Assembly: GCF_003390375.1 (NCBI RefSeq)
Contig: NZ_QUOT01000001.1
Location: 2,666,001-2,730,000, forward strand
DNA length: 64,000 nucleotides
Source of the DNA: Thalassotalea euphylliae
Lineage (GTDB): Bacteria > Pseudomonadota > Gammaproteobacteria > Enterobacterales > Alteromonadaceae
Direction: 5' to 3'
Position numbers and translations under genes: made by a program. This document shows positions 17,041 to 25,632 of this stretch, piece after piece. Position 1 is the first letter of the stretch. Each line of letters starts with the position of its first letter. The notes below the pieces were generated by a model that saw only the letters and a list, made by a program, of their open reading frames with translations, was not told the DNA's origin and searched no databases.

Positions 17041-18294
17041 ATGGCTGATCGTTTATTAGTTGTAGAAGATAGTAAGCCAATTGCTAGGGTTATATGTCAG
17101 CTGGCTGAATCATTGGGATTTGAAACCGTTGTTGCGAGCACTTTGGCGGAAGTTGAAACTTTGTTGCATGGTGATACTAAGTTTTTTGCTGCCACAGTTG
17201 ATTACGCTTTACCGGATGCACCTGATGGTGAAGCTATTCCATGTGTATTATCTCATGGCGTACAAGCGGTTGTGATGACCGGAAAAATGGATGATATCAC
17301 CCGCCAGAAAATCTTAGCGCAAGCCGTTGTTGATTATATTCCGAAAGAAAATAGCCAAGCATTTTTGTATTTAAAACGCATATTACACGGCCAGCAAGTG
17401 AATCATGAAAATGGCATTTTGGTGGTTGATGATAGCCTAGCAACTCGTAATCATGTTGTTGAATTGTTAATGCGCAGAAACTTTACCGTTTATGTCGCTA
17501 GCGATGGTGTTAAAGCATTGGAAGTACTTGAGCAACACCCTGATATTAAGATGGTGATCACAGACTTAGAAATGCCGAATATGGATGGTATTGAACTTAC
17601 CAATGAATTGCGCAAACGCTACTCACGCGATCGTATGTCGGTTATTGGTATTTCAGGTGCCAGCAATGGTATTCATTCTGCTCGATTTATCAAAAATGGT
17701 GCTGATGATTTCTTGCGTAAGCCGTTTTGCCCAGAAGAATTTTACTGTCGAATTACGCAAAATATTGAAAGCTTGAACAATATCAAGCAGATTCAACGTG
17801 CAGCGAATACTGACTATTTAACTGAGCTACCTAACCGTCGCGCCTTTATTCAGATTGCGCAAAATAAGTTGCCTAAATATGCGGAACAAGGAGTGATCTA
17901 CGGGTTAGCAATGTTAGACATTGATTACTTCAAAAAAATTAATGATAACTATGGTCACGATGCCGGTGACAATGTACTGAAAATGGTTGCCTTGTATATG
18001 CGTAAACATTTGCCAAGAGCGATGTTGGCACGTTTAGGTGGTGAAGAGTTTGCGGTGTTGATGGAAGGGGTTGATGAAGACCAATTATTCACGCGCCTAG
18101 ATGATTTGCGCCGTGAGCTTTCAGTAGCGCAACTGCCCTACGAAAACCAACAAATATCACTCACTATAAGTATTGGTGTAGTGTTCAATGGCACAGGTTC
18201 CTTGGCAAGCCAAATGAATGAAGCTGATCAAGCGTTATACAATGCCAAAGAAAATGGCCGTAACCAAGTGGTGATTAGCGGCCAAGAAGACTAA
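17041..18294 (+). CDS. Response regulator with two receiver domains and GGDEF
   Basis: A 417-aa cytoplasmic response regulator. Receiver 1 (4-115) has VVEDSKP and phospho-acceptor Asp54; receiver 2 (125-240) has VVDDS, Asp175 in VITDLEMPN and the conserved Lys227 in RKPF. A GGDEF domain (255-412) with GGEEF (333-337) follows, so it should be an active diguanylate cyclase. The inhibitory I-site RxxD is absent (the equivalent position reads LPRA). It begins 33 bp after uvrD behind GAGAGATA. No histidine kinase is adjacent, so the phosphodonor is unknown. Confidence 0.93.
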   Translation: MADRLLVVEDSKPIARVICQLAESLGFETVVASTLAEVETLLHGDTKFFAATVDYALPDAPDGEAIPCVLSHGVQAVVMTGKMDDITRQKILAQAVVDYIPKENSQAFLYLKRILHGQQVNHENGILVVDDSLATRNHVVELLMRRNFTVYVASDGVKALEVLEQHPDIKMVITDLEMPNMDGIELTNELRKRYSRDRMSVIGISGASNGIHSARFIKNGADDFLRKPFCPEEFYCRITQNIESLNNIKQIQRAANTDYLTELPNRRAFIQIAQNKLPKYAEQGVIYGLAMLDIDYFKKINDNYGHDAGDNVLKMVALYMRKHLPRAMLARLGGEEFAVLMEGVDEDQLFTRLDDLRRELSVAQLPYENQQISLTISIGVVFNGTGSLASQMNEADQALYNAKENGRNQVVISGQED

Positions 18295-18330
18295 CTCTAT
18301 ACAAGGCTAGTTTACGTAAGAGAACTCGCT

Positions 18331-18780
18331 TTATGCTGGCAAGGCATCACTTGCCAGCTGATAGTAGTTTTTTGGTAAGGCGAGGAAGCGCTCTATTTCA
18401 GCTTTTTCGCTGACATCAAATATTTGAAAGTCATTTTGTGAAGGTGTTGATGCCTGGCAAAACCTATTCAAGACTTCATAAAATAATCCAAATTTTTCAA
18501 ACACAACAATGGCTGTTTTAGCTGGGCTGCTAACCACTTGTGGGTCGTTCATAACCTCTGCCGTATCAATCAAAATTTGGTGATCGCCAGTAATGCGTTT
18601 TAATTGGCTAAAGTCATATAAACCATTTAAGCCGGCATAATAACCCTCATCTTCCATCAAATTACCGTAATGCACGACAATGTCTTTGTAGTCGATATTA
18701 CGTGCAACTTTCACTGTGAATATATTGTTTGGTGGGTCAATCTGATAGCGGATTTTTTCAAAGACAAGTAACTGTTCCAT
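18331..18780 (-). CDS. Conserved protein of unknown function (STAS-like size)
   Basis: A 149-aa soluble protein I do not recognise with confidence. The start, MEQLLVFEKIRYQIDPPNNIFTVKVARNIDYKDI, followed by GLNGLYDFSQL and TAIVVFEKFGLFYEVLNRF, suggests an alpha/beta fold of SpoIIAA/STAS-like proportions, of the kind often found near signalling proteins, but no diagnostic motif is visible. It has no signal peptide or membrane segment. It converges with the REC-REC-GGDEF regulator and lies downstream of rarD on the same strand after 106 bp. Confidence 0.7.
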   Translation of the reverse strand: MEQLLVFEKIRYQIDPPNNIFTVKVARNIDYKDIVVHYGNLMEDEGYYAGLNGLYDFSQLKRITGDHQILIDTAEVMNDPQVVSSPAKTAIVVFEKFGLFYEVLNRFCQASTPSQNDFQIFDVSEKAEIERFLALPKNYYQLASDALPA

Positions 18781-18886
18781 AGTGCAAATTCCCTGCTAAA
18801 TACCTTATTTAGTATAGCTCAGCCTGAGAATTTGCAATGTTACTTGTCTATCAGTTTTTACTTTGCTTTTTTAAATGCTCTGCTAA

Positions 18887-19798
18887 TTAGCTTGATACAG
18901 CTTTATTGGCCTTTCGCGCACGCAGTGAGTCTGCGCTGTAAACTAGCAGTGCAAGCCAGATACAGGCAAAGGTTGCGAGCTTGGCTGGTTCTAGCGTTTC
19001 TTGATAATAAAATGTCGCGAGCATAAACATAATGCTAGGGCCGATATACTGGAAAAATCCTAGGCTTGCTAACGTTAAACGTTTAGCTGCTGCGGTAAAG
19101 CAAAGTAGTGGTGCTGTGGTGACAACACCGGCTAAAACTAACATAGTGTTTAGCGTCCAAGCATTGTTAGCCATATTGCTAGTGTCGCTGCTTACAAAAA
19201 ATAGCCAACCTAAGAGCGCAACAGGCAGTAGTAAAAGCGATTCAATCAATAAGCCAACAAACGAATCAACATGTAGTTTTTTACGCACTAAGCCATAAAT
19301 GCCAAAAGTAGCGGCTAACACCAGTGAAATCACAGGAATAGTGCCGAGTACGGCGACTTGGATCAATACGCCAACTATCGCTAGCGCCACTGCCACACCT
19401 TGCCATTTGCGCAACCGTTCGCCTAGGAAAATCATACCTAACGCGACATTAAAAATAGGATTGATGTAGTAACCTAAACTGGCATCTAAAAGGTGATCGT
19501 TATTTACAGCCCAAATGAAGATATACCAATTGCTGCCCAGCAATGTGGCTGTAACAGCAAGGCTGGCGACGACTTTTTTGTTGGTGATAGTACTGATAAA
19601 AGGCTGCCATTTGCGAATAGCAACAACGATGACCAACAATAACAGCGTTGACCAGACGACGCGGTGGATCAATATCTCAGTCGCTCCAACGGCTGTTAGC
19701 GCCTTAAAATATATTGGCGCTAAGCCCCACATAAAGTAAGCCGCTAGCGCATTAATTATCCCGCTATTGGTTTGAGCTGAAGCTGATGAGTTGGGCAT
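18887..19798 (-). CDS. rarD: EamA/RarD-type transporter
   Basis: A 303-aa inner-membrane protein of the drug/metabolite transporter superfamily with about ten helices and two EamA repeats. The N-terminal signature NALAAYFMWGLAPIYFKAL and the motif LIHRVVWS are specific to RarD. In enterobacteria rarD neighbours yigI and recQ, and the same grouping is seen here. The substrate is not established for the family. The start (MPNSSASAQ) gives a short cytoplasmic lead before helix 1. Confidence 0.93.
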   Translation of the reverse strand: MPNSSASAQTNSGIINALAAYFMWGLAPIYFKALTAVGATEILIHRVVWSTLLLLVIVVAIRKWQPFISTITNKKVVASLAVTATLLGSNWYIFIWAVNNDHLLDASLGYYINPIFNVALGMIFLGERLRKWQGVAVALAIVGVLIQVAVLGTIPVISLVLAATFGIYGLVRKKLHVDSFVGLLIESLLLLPVALLGWLFFVSSDTSNMANNAWTLNTMLVLAGVVTTAPLLCFTAAAKRLTLASLGFFQYIGPSIMFMLATFYYQETLEPAKLATFACIWLALLVYSADSLRARKANKAVSS

Positions 19799-19867
19799 GA
19801 AGAAGACCTAGTCACTATTTTAAGGGCGCGAATTCTATCACAGGTTGGCGCATAGATAGCAAGGTTA

Positions 19868-20073
19868 TAATTAACCTCAGCTCGGGATAACTAATGCACT
19901 TCTAGGGGCTATTTTCACTGCTATTTTTGTTGAATTCACTTGCAATAGACGAGCTATTGACGCGTAAATTCGCCTTAATATCAGAAAAAATATCTCACTA
20001 GAAGATACCTTTAGGTGTAAGTACATGAATATAAGTCATTTCACTATTTCTTATCCCGAGCTAAGGTTAATTA
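19868..20073 (+). mobile_element. 206-bp non-coding element bounded by 23-bp inverted repeats
   Basis: Left end 19868-19890 and right end 20051-20073 are inverted repeats of 23 bp with a single mismatch (core CTCGGGATAA / TTATCCCGAG). The 160-bp interior has no open frame of note. The form is that of a miniature inverted-repeat element lying between rarD and the yigI-like gene; it ends only five bases beyond the yigI stop. No target duplication is obvious, and only one copy is in this window. Confidence 0.55.
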
Positions 20074-20077
20074 GGTT

Positions 20078-20533
20078 TTAACTAACCATATAGGTGCCAG
20101 TACCAAAGGCAATATGGTCGTTCTTTTCGTTGTGCAGCTCCATTCGGGCAACAGCGACTTTACTACCACTGCGAATAATGTGTGCGGAAGCAACAAAGTG
20201 CTCACCTCGGCCGGGGCGTAAAAAGTCGGTGCGCAAATCTATGGTGCCGAGCTTGCTGAGGTTTTCTTGAATCACCTGTGCTGAAGCCTCTTCCATATTG
20301 GCAATGATACTGGCGGCAGCAACAACACCGCCGGCCAAATCTAGCGCAGCGGCCGTTACCCCACCGTGAAGTATTTTCTGCATAGGATTACCAATGAGTT
20401 TGTCGTGCCAATGAAAGCTAATTTCAGAGCGGGTGTCGTCAAAGCGAGAAATTTCAAAACCCAGTAACTGGTTAAATGGCATATTGGCATTCCAAAGCTC
20501 AGCAACTTTTTGAAAGCGTTGTTCTTTATTCAT
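20078..20533 (-). CDS. yigI: YigI-like hotdog thioesterase
   Basis: A 151-aa hotdog-fold acyl-CoA thioesterase. The family motif HGGVTAAALDLAGGVVAA (about residues 57-74) contains the catalytic region, and later strands TDFLRPGRGEHFVASAHIIRSG and FGTGTYMVS complete the fold. The position between rarD and recQ, as in E. coli, supports a YigI-type enzyme, which acts on medium- to long-chain acyl-CoA. The inverted-repeat element borders its 3' end and its right arm could act as a terminator. Confidence 0.85.
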   Translation of the reverse strand: MNKEQRFQKVAELWNANMPFNQLLGFEISRFDDTRSEISFHWHDKLIGNPMQKILHGGVTAAALDLAGGVVAAASIIANMEEASAQVIQENLSKLGTIDLRTDFLRPGRGEHFVASAHIIRSGSKVAVARMELHNEKNDHIAFGTGTYMVS

Positions 20534-20686
20534 ATTGTGCGCCTTAGCCCCTTTGAGGATCTGGTCTGATGTGCTGACAAGGTAACCTCAGCCTAGCAGC
20601 TTTTTTTGTATTTTTTAAACTCCACACTAGGGATTCACATGCGCTTGGGCTAAAATGCTTGCGATTTTTAACCAGCTGGAAAACCG

Positions 20687-22498
20687 TTGACTCCCTCTGC
20701 AATTGCCCCGCAAGCTTCACTTCTCGATTCGCTTAAGCATCATTTTGGATACACCTCATTTCGCGATGGGCAGGCAGATGTTATTGAGCAAGTGATGAGT
20801 GGCCGAGATTGCTTAGTCTTAATGCCAACAGGCGGCGGTAAGTCCATGTGTTATCAGTTGCCTGCCACCTTGTTTGACGGCATCACTATCGTGGTTTCGC
20901 CACTGATCTCTTTGATGAAAGATCAGGTTGACGGCCTTACCCGACAAGGCATTAGCGCCGCATTTGTTAACTCTTCGCAAAGCCAAGCTGAGGTTAACGA
21001 TATTTTTCAGCGCTTGGCGGCTGGGCAAATTCGCCTACTTTATGTTGCTCCTGAGCGGTTAACTCAGCACTACTTCTTGCAAGGTATTGCTAGTTTACCC
21101 ATTCGATTGTTTGCCATTGACGAAGCACATTGTATTTCTCAGTGGGGGCATGATTTTCGTCGCGCTTATACCCAGCTAGGCTGTTTAAAACGTCATTTTC
21201 CGCATATTCCCGTGATGGCCTTAACCGCCACTGCTGATGTGACCACGCGCAAAGATATTCTTGAACAACTAGGGTTGCACAACCCCTATGTTCACCTAGA
21301 CAGCTTTGACCGCCCAAACATTCGTTTTACACTTGCGGAAAAGTACAATGGTCAAAAACAAATACTGTCGTACATAAAACAGCGTAAAGATGATGCCGGT
21401 ATTATCTATTGCAGTAGTCGCTGGCAAGTGGAAAAGCTCAGTAAATTTTTGGGTGCATCAGGGATTAATTGTGCGGCCTACCACGCAGGGTTAGAAACGG
21501 AAATTCGGGCCTACGTGCAAGATGGTTTTACCAAAGACAATATTCAGATTGTGGTGGCGACAGTTGCGTTTGGCTTGGGTATAAATAAGCCGAATGTGCG
21601 CTACGTGGCGCACTTTGAGCCGCCTCGCACGATAGAGTCGTACTACCAAGAAATTGGCCGTGCTGGTCGTGACGGATTGCCCGCAGAGGCACTGTTCTTG
21701 TGCGATGAGCAAGATATTAGTCGCATGAAAAAGCGCATTGCCGAGCACGAAGATGAACAACGTGCAAAAGTGGAGATGCAACGTTTTCAGGCGATGACTG
21801 ATTTTGTTGATGCGCAAACTTGTCGCCGACAAGTGGTACTCAATTACTTTGCCGAATTTACCAAAACACGCTGTGGTAACTGTGATATTTGTTTAGATCC
21901 ACCAAGCGAATTTGATGCCACAGAAGTGGCGCAAAAAGTGCTATCTTGTGTCTATCGCATTGAGCAAAAAGGGGATGTGCAATACGTGGTGACGGTACTG
22001 CGTGGTCAAGTAACACCGCTTATTCAAAAACATGGTCACGAAAAAGTATCAACGTTTGGCCTTGGTAAAGACAAAACTCCCAGCTACTGGTTTTCTGTGA
22101 TTCGCCAGCTGATTCATTTAGGCTATTTACAGCAAGATATTGCTCAGCATTCAGCACTTAAGTTAACTGAAGCTGCGCGCTCGGTGTTAACCGCGCAAGA
22201 AACCTTAATGCTCGCTTCACCACGCTTACAACGTGCTAGCTACTGGCAGCAAAATACGGCCACCAAGCAATACGATCGCAAGCTATTTGGCAAATTGCGC
22301 TCGTTGCGCAAAGAAATTGCCGATGCCGAAGATGTTGCACCGTTTATCGTGTTTAACGATGCAACTTTAGCTGAATTAGCGCGAATCCAACCGCGCTCAC
22401 AAGCGCAAATGTTGTCAGTCAGTGGTATTGGTGATACCAAGCTGGCGAGATACGGTGAGCCATTCTTATCATTGATAAACGCCCACCTTGGTGACTAA
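20687..22498 (+). CDS. recQ: ATP-dependent DNA helicase RecQ
   Basis: A 603-aa RecQ helicase, matching the E. coli length (609 aa). It unwinds DNA 3'-5' in recombination and fork repair. Visible features are Walker A PTGGGKS, the DEAH box followed by the RecQ loop CISQWGHDFR, motif VI QEIGRAGRDG, four zinc cysteines in CRRQVVLNYF...RCGNCDIC, a winged-helix segment, and a C-terminal HRDC domain (LRKEIADAE...ITKLARYGE). The start is a TTG at 20687 preceded by CTGGA; no in-frame ATG is upstream. Confidence 0.97.
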   Translation: MTPSAIAPQASLLDSLKHHFGYTSFRDGQADVIEQVMSGRDCLVLMPTGGGKSMCYQLPATLFDGITIVVSPLISLMKDQVDGLTRQGISAAFVNSSQSQAEVNDIFQRLAAGQIRLLYVAPERLTQHYFLQGIASLPIRLFAIDEAHCISQWGHDFRRAYTQLGCLKRHFPHIPVMALTATADVTTRKDILEQLGLHNPYVHLDSFDRPNIRFTLAEKYNGQKQILSYIKQRKDDAGIIYCSSRWQVEKLSKFLGASGINCAAYHAGLETEIRAYVQDGFTKDNIQIVVATVAFGLGINKPNVRYVAHFEPPRTIESYYQEIGRAGRDGLPAEALFLCDEQDISRMKKRIAEHEDEQRAKVEMQRFQAMTDFVDAQTCRRQVVLNYFAEFTKTRCGNCDICLDPPSEFDATEVAQKVLSCVYRIEQKGDVQYVVTVLRGQVTPLIQKHGHEKVSTFGLGKDKTPSYWFSVIRQLIHLGYLQQDIAQHSALKLTEAARSVLTAQETLMLASPRLQRASYWQQNTATKQYDRKLFGKLRSLRKEIADAEDVAPFIVFNDATLAELARIQPRSQAQMLSVSGIGDTKLARYGEPFLSLINAHLGD

Positions 22499-22543
22499 TA
22501 CCTTCTATTTGATTCTGTATAGCGTGTAGCGCGAGTGATTGGC

Positions 22544-23056
22544 TTACAAGTCTCGTCCTAAACGTTTCTCAATTTCACGCTTTTCCCAATCGGCATCAAA
22601 AAAGCTGAATAACTCGAACGTAGCGACAGCATGGCTGGCAAGGCCAATGCCCCACCCCATCATTACCCACAGTACCCAGAAATAGCCAGGCGTAATAAAC
22701 CAATTTACGGCCAACAATACGATGTTAACAATAATGTAAGTGGCCAAGTGCCCATAGAAAGCTTTGAGCCCTTGCACGTATTCCATTGCCCGTTGTTCTT
22801 CAATCGTCACCTGAAGTTGAGAAGAACGATCTAGCCCTGATGAATGTTCCAATGGTGTGTGATTGCTGGTCATATCTGCCTCCGGTTGCAGTGATGTAAT
22901 ATCAATTTCAAAAACAGCTGCCAGCGATTTAAGTGATTCGAGCCCCGCTTTTTGGCCACGCTCAATACGCTGAATCGTGCGAACACTAATACCAGACACT
23001 TGTGATAAATGTTCTTGTGACCAACCACGTTGTAGGCGTAACTTCTTTATTAGCAT
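22544..23056 (-). CDS. XRE-family regulator with C-terminal 2TM domain
   Basis: A 170-aa protein. Residues 1-60 form a helix-turn-helix of the XRE type (LRLQRGWSQEHLSQVSGISV). The C-terminal half (95-165) is the 2TM domain, with two membrane helices starting GHLATYIIVNIVLLAVNW and a closing DWEKREIEKRLGRDL typical of the family. It is a membrane-tethered or membrane-sensing regulator. An AAGGAAG seven bases before the ATG at 23056 decides this start over an upstream frame. It diverges from sigZ over about 260 bp containing a 17-bp palindrome. Confidence 0.88.
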   Translation of the reverse strand: MLIKKLRLQRGWSQEHLSQVSGISVRTIQRIERGQKAGLESLKSLAAVFEIDITSLQPEADMTSNHTPLEHSSGLDRSSQLQVTIEEQRAMEYVQGLKAFYGHLATYIIVNIVLLAVNWFITPGYFWVLWVMMGWGIGLASHAVATFELFSFFDADWEKREIEKRLGRDL

Positions 23057-23171
23057 GTAAATCTTCCTTTGCAGCTTGTTTGGCAATACTTGTTAAATAT
23101 TGCAGTCGTTAGCAATCATCTTTGTTGTGGCTCATAAACACCACGTCATAGAGGCGACATTTAGGTGACAA

Positions 23172-23188
23172 CCTATGAAAATCATAGG
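23172..23188. promoter_or_regulatory. 17-bp palindrome, candidate operator
   Basis: CCTATGA-AAA-TCATAGG is a perfect inverted repeat in the divergent region between the XRE regulator and sigZ, 116 bp from the regulator start. This is the right symmetry for a dimeric XRE repressor, but binding is inferred from shape only. Confidence 0.4.
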
Positions 23189-23316
23189 CTTGTCTGTGTG
23201 TTGTTGGCAAGCTAGAAAACACCTTTACTTATGCGGTATGAGCTAATATGTTAAATCTTGAGGCTATTGGCTCACCTGAGCAGCAATGATGCTGGGAATA
23301 ATTAAGGCGCACTAAA

Positions 23317-23844
23317 ATGAAGCTCGAAGTTATTTGGCAACAATACAGAAGTAGTTTGAAAACGTTTTTGTTATCACGAGTGGCTAACGTTGATGATGTT
23401 GAAGACTTGTTGCAGGAAATTTTGATTAAAGTACACGCCAAGTTACCTGAGCTTAAAGATAAAAGTCGTATTAAGCCTTGGCTGTTCCAAATTACTAACC
23501 GCACTATCATCGATTTTTATCGAAAACAACGAAACCGAGATCTTAGTGCGCAAGACTTGTGGTATGAAAATAGTCCACCGGACGTTAAGCAAGAATTGTC
23601 GAAATGTATCGCTCCTTTTATTAACGCACTGCCAAGAGAAACTGCGGATTTGCTGACCGTTATTGAGCTTTCGGAGCATTCCCAAAAGCAATGCGCAGAG
23701 CAGCTTGGTATTAGCTATTCAACGTTAAAATCTCGCGTGCAAAAAGGACGAACGTTACTAAAAGGCTTGTTTGATGACTGCTGCCATTTTGAGTTGGATA
23801 AAAAGGGCAATTTAATCGAATTTATCGAAAAGCCGACCAATTGA
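23317..23844 (+). CDS. sigZ: ECF sigma factor SigZ-like
   Basis: A 175-aa extracytoplasmic-function sigma factor. Region 2 (residues 5-75) has DVEDLLQEILIKVHAKLPEL, SRIKPWLFQITNRTIIDFYRK, and region 4 (105-155) has QKQCAEQLGISYSTLKSRVQKGR, a good helix-turn-helix. The overall pattern is that of the SigZ group. No anti-sigma gene is next to it, which is usual for SigZ. The next gene is arsH, 115 bp downstream on the same strand, so the two may be regulated together. Confidence 0.88.
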   Translation: MKLEVIWQQYRSSLKTFLLSRVANVDDVEDLLQEILIKVHAKLPELKDKSRIKPWLFQITNRTIIDFYRKQRNRDLSAQDLWYENSPPDVKQELSKCIAPFINALPRETADLLTVIELSEHSQKQCAEQLGISYSTLKSRVQKGRTLLKGLFDDCCHFELDKKGNLIEFIEKPTN

Positions 23845-23959
23845 TTACGTTGCGACTAAGCAAGCGTTAGCAAAATATTTTGATTTTTTCTCGTTGTTGT
23901 TTCGTCTTTTCAGACTGACGCACGTCTTATAGCTTGTCTTAACAAACATAGGATAGCTA

Positions 23960-24691
23960 ATGAATTACCTAGAAAATAATACCTTTAACCTCAGTTCAAG
24001 TGTAACTAAGCCGAGCACCCATAAACCAAGAGTATTGGTGCTGTACGGATCGCTAAGAGAGGAATCCTTGAGTCGTTTTGCGGCACAAGAAGCGGGTAGA
24101 ATACTCGAACATTTAGGCGCTGAGGTAAAACTCTTTAACCCTGCGGAGCTGCCAATGTTTGATAATGGCGCGTCAGTCCCGCCCCCAAAAGTGAAGGAAT
24201 TAAGGCAACTCGTTATGTGGTCAGAAGCTCAAGTGTGGAGTTCGCCAGAAATTCACGGCAATATGTCAGGGGTGTTTAAAAATCAAATTGACTGGATTCC
24301 GCTCTCTGATGGTGCCGTGCGCCCGACACAAGGGAAAACACTGGCGATTATGCAAGTAACAGGTGGCTCTCAAAGCTTTAACGCGCTCAACAATATGCGA
24401 GTCTTGGGTCGGTGGATGCGTATGCTAACCATACCGAATCAGTCATCGGTAGTGAAAGCTTGGCAAGAGTTTAACCCTGATGGAACAATGAAAGCGTCAC
24501 CCTTTAGGGATCGCATTGTTGACGTGATGGAAGAGTTAATGAAATTCACCTTGTTAACTCGCGATGCCAACCCTATGCTCACTGACAGGTTCAGTGAACG
24601 CAATACGCAAGCATTACAAGCGGTTAAGGCGCAAGTTGCGCAAGCTAATGTACTAGAAGAAAGAGTAGAGGGGAAAGCAGCTTGTTGCTAG
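23960..24691 (+). CDS. arsH: ArsH-type NADPH-dependent FMN reductase
   Basis: A 243-aa flavodoxin-like protein of the ArsH family, which oxidises methylarsenite or reduces quinones and metals with NADPH and FMN. The FMN-binding loop YGSLREESLSRFA (about residues 29-41), the PEIHGNMSGVFKNQIDW motif and the glycine loop QVTGGSQSFNALN are diagnostic. The C-terminus ends in two cysteines (KAACC). No arsR, arsB or arsC is in the window, so this copy stands alone, next to sigZ. Confidence 0.9.
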   Translation: MNYLENNTFNLSSSVTKPSTHKPRVLVLYGSLREESLSRFAAQEAGRILEHLGAEVKLFNPAELPMFDNGASVPPPKVKELRQLVMWSEAQVWSSPEIHGNMSGVFKNQIDWIPLSDGAVRPTQGKTLAIMQVTGGSQSFNALNNMRVLGRWMRMLTIPNQSSVVKAWQEFNPDGTMKASPFRDRIVDVMEELMKFTLLTRDANPMLTDRFSERNTQALQAVKAQVAQANVLEERVEGKAACC

Positions 24692-24698
24692 TGACTAG

Positions 24699-24754
24699 TC
24701 TGAACTAATTTATCTGAGCTAGTTTATCTGAGCTAGTACATCTGAGTATATCAG
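24699..24754. repeat. 14-bp tandem repeat downstream of arsH
   Basis: Three complete 14-bp units beginning TCTGA(A/G)CTA (24699, 24713, 24727) and a partial fourth at 24741. It lies just after the arsH stop. No function is apparent. Confidence 0.7.
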
Positions 24755-24795
24755 GGCTTTAAGCTAAATTAGTCGCGTAGTCTTAGTTTTGGATA

Positions 24796-24828
24796 AAAAA
24801 GGTCAGCTGTTATCACGCTGACCTTTTT
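24796..24828. terminator. Bidirectional terminator between arsH and the CBS gene
   Basis: AAAAAGGTCAGC (24796-24807) pairs with GCTGACCTTTTT (24817-24828) around a nine-base loop. The A and T runs on each side let it work for both convergent genes. Confidence 0.88.
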
Positions 24829-24871
24829 CGCATTTTTTTGGAAATAAGCTTATTGCAAGCAGTGCCAGCGA

Positions 24872-25276
24872 TTATTCAAACTGTTCAATAGTTTTCATCA
24901 ACAATTCTTGGTAGCCAACTAAGCCCAGAATTTGCTCTGATTCAATCACTGGCGCGCAGCTTAAGCCAAACTTATCAAATAAGCGTGCACAGTAGCGTAC
25001 ATCCATTTCTGGTGGCACGGACATTACCGGCTTAGACATAATTTCATAAATATTCACGCGGTCAAGCGAGCGATCTTTAGCCAGCACTTTTTTCGCGATA
25101 TCTGAAAGTAATAAAATACCGTAAGCGTCATGTTGGTCGCGTTTGTTTACGATCACAACTTGGGTATTCTTTTCTTTCATCGCGGTAAGTGCTTCGCGCA
25201 CTGTTTGCATGCCGTCAAGTTGGGCATAGGCTGAGGTCATAACATCTTTTGCTTTGATGGTTTGTTTCATACTCAC
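24872..25276 (-). CDS. CBS-pair protein, last gene of the DUF1538 operon
   Basis: A 134-aa protein made of two CBS motifs (about 8-65 and 75-130), with AKDVMTSAYAQLDGMQTVREAL and MSKPVMSVPPEMDVRYCARLF as the typical motif starts. CBS pairs bind adenosine nucleotides and control transporters, channels and enzymes. The start overlaps the stop of the PII-like gene by four bases, so it is co-translated with it. It is likely a cytoplasmic nucleotide-sensing subunit for the two DUF1538 membrane proteins upstream; that role is inferred from the operon. Confidence 0.88.
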   Translation of the reverse strand: MSMKQTIKAKDVMTSAYAQLDGMQTVREALTAMKEKNTQVVIVNKRDQHDAYGILLLSDIAKKVLAKDRSLDRVNIYEIMSKPVMSVPPEMDVRYCARLFDKFGLSCAPVIESEQILGLVGYQELLMKTIEQFE

Positions 25277-25623
25277 AGTTCGTTCTCCACACTTGAGCTT
25301 AATTGACTGATTTGATGAGATACGCCAACTGCGTCTTCAACATCAATTTGGAAGGCAATACCTGAGCCTGGTTTTTCGTCAAACTCACCTACTCGGGCGA
25401 TTTCTTCCAGAATATGGCGTGACATGTGCTCTTCTACCAACAGTAGTACCACGTCACGTTGGGTGACTAAATCTAAGCCAAAAAAGGTTTTTGACTTGTT
25501 TAACCCTTCTCCGCGAGCATTATTGATAACAGTCGCGCCCGTCGCGCCTGTTTCACGAGCAGATTCAACGACTTGATCTGTGAGTGCATCTTCCACGAAG
25601 ACCACAATAAGTTTAAAGCGCAT
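25273..25623 (-). CDS. PII-like signal protein
   Basis: A 116-aa protein of the PII-like superfamily (ferredoxin-like, expected trimer). It shows the first strand FKLIVVFVEDALTDQVVESARETGATGATVINNARGEG, which matches the strand-helix-T-loop region of PII, and the later VVLLLVEEHMSRHILEEIARVGEF. It lacks the Tyr of the canonical uridylylated T-loop, so it is not GlnB or GlnK. It is nine bases downstream of a DUF1538 gene and overlaps the CBS gene by four bases. It probably senses a nucleotide and gates the membrane partners. Confidence 0.82.
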   Translation of the reverse strand: MRFKLIVVFVEDALTDQVVESARETGATGATVINNARGEGLNKSKTFFGLDLVTQRDVVLLLVEEHMSRHILEEIARVGEFDEKPGSGIAFQIDVEDAVGVSHQISQLSSSVENEL

Positions 25624-25632
25624 AATAATTCC

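Noticed and set aside
23960..24691. Arsenic-resistance operon
   Set aside because: Only arsH is present; there is no arsR, arsB, arsC or acr3 nearby.
24699..24754. CRISPR array
   Set aside because: The repeats are contiguous 14-mers with no spacers, and no cas gene is in the window.
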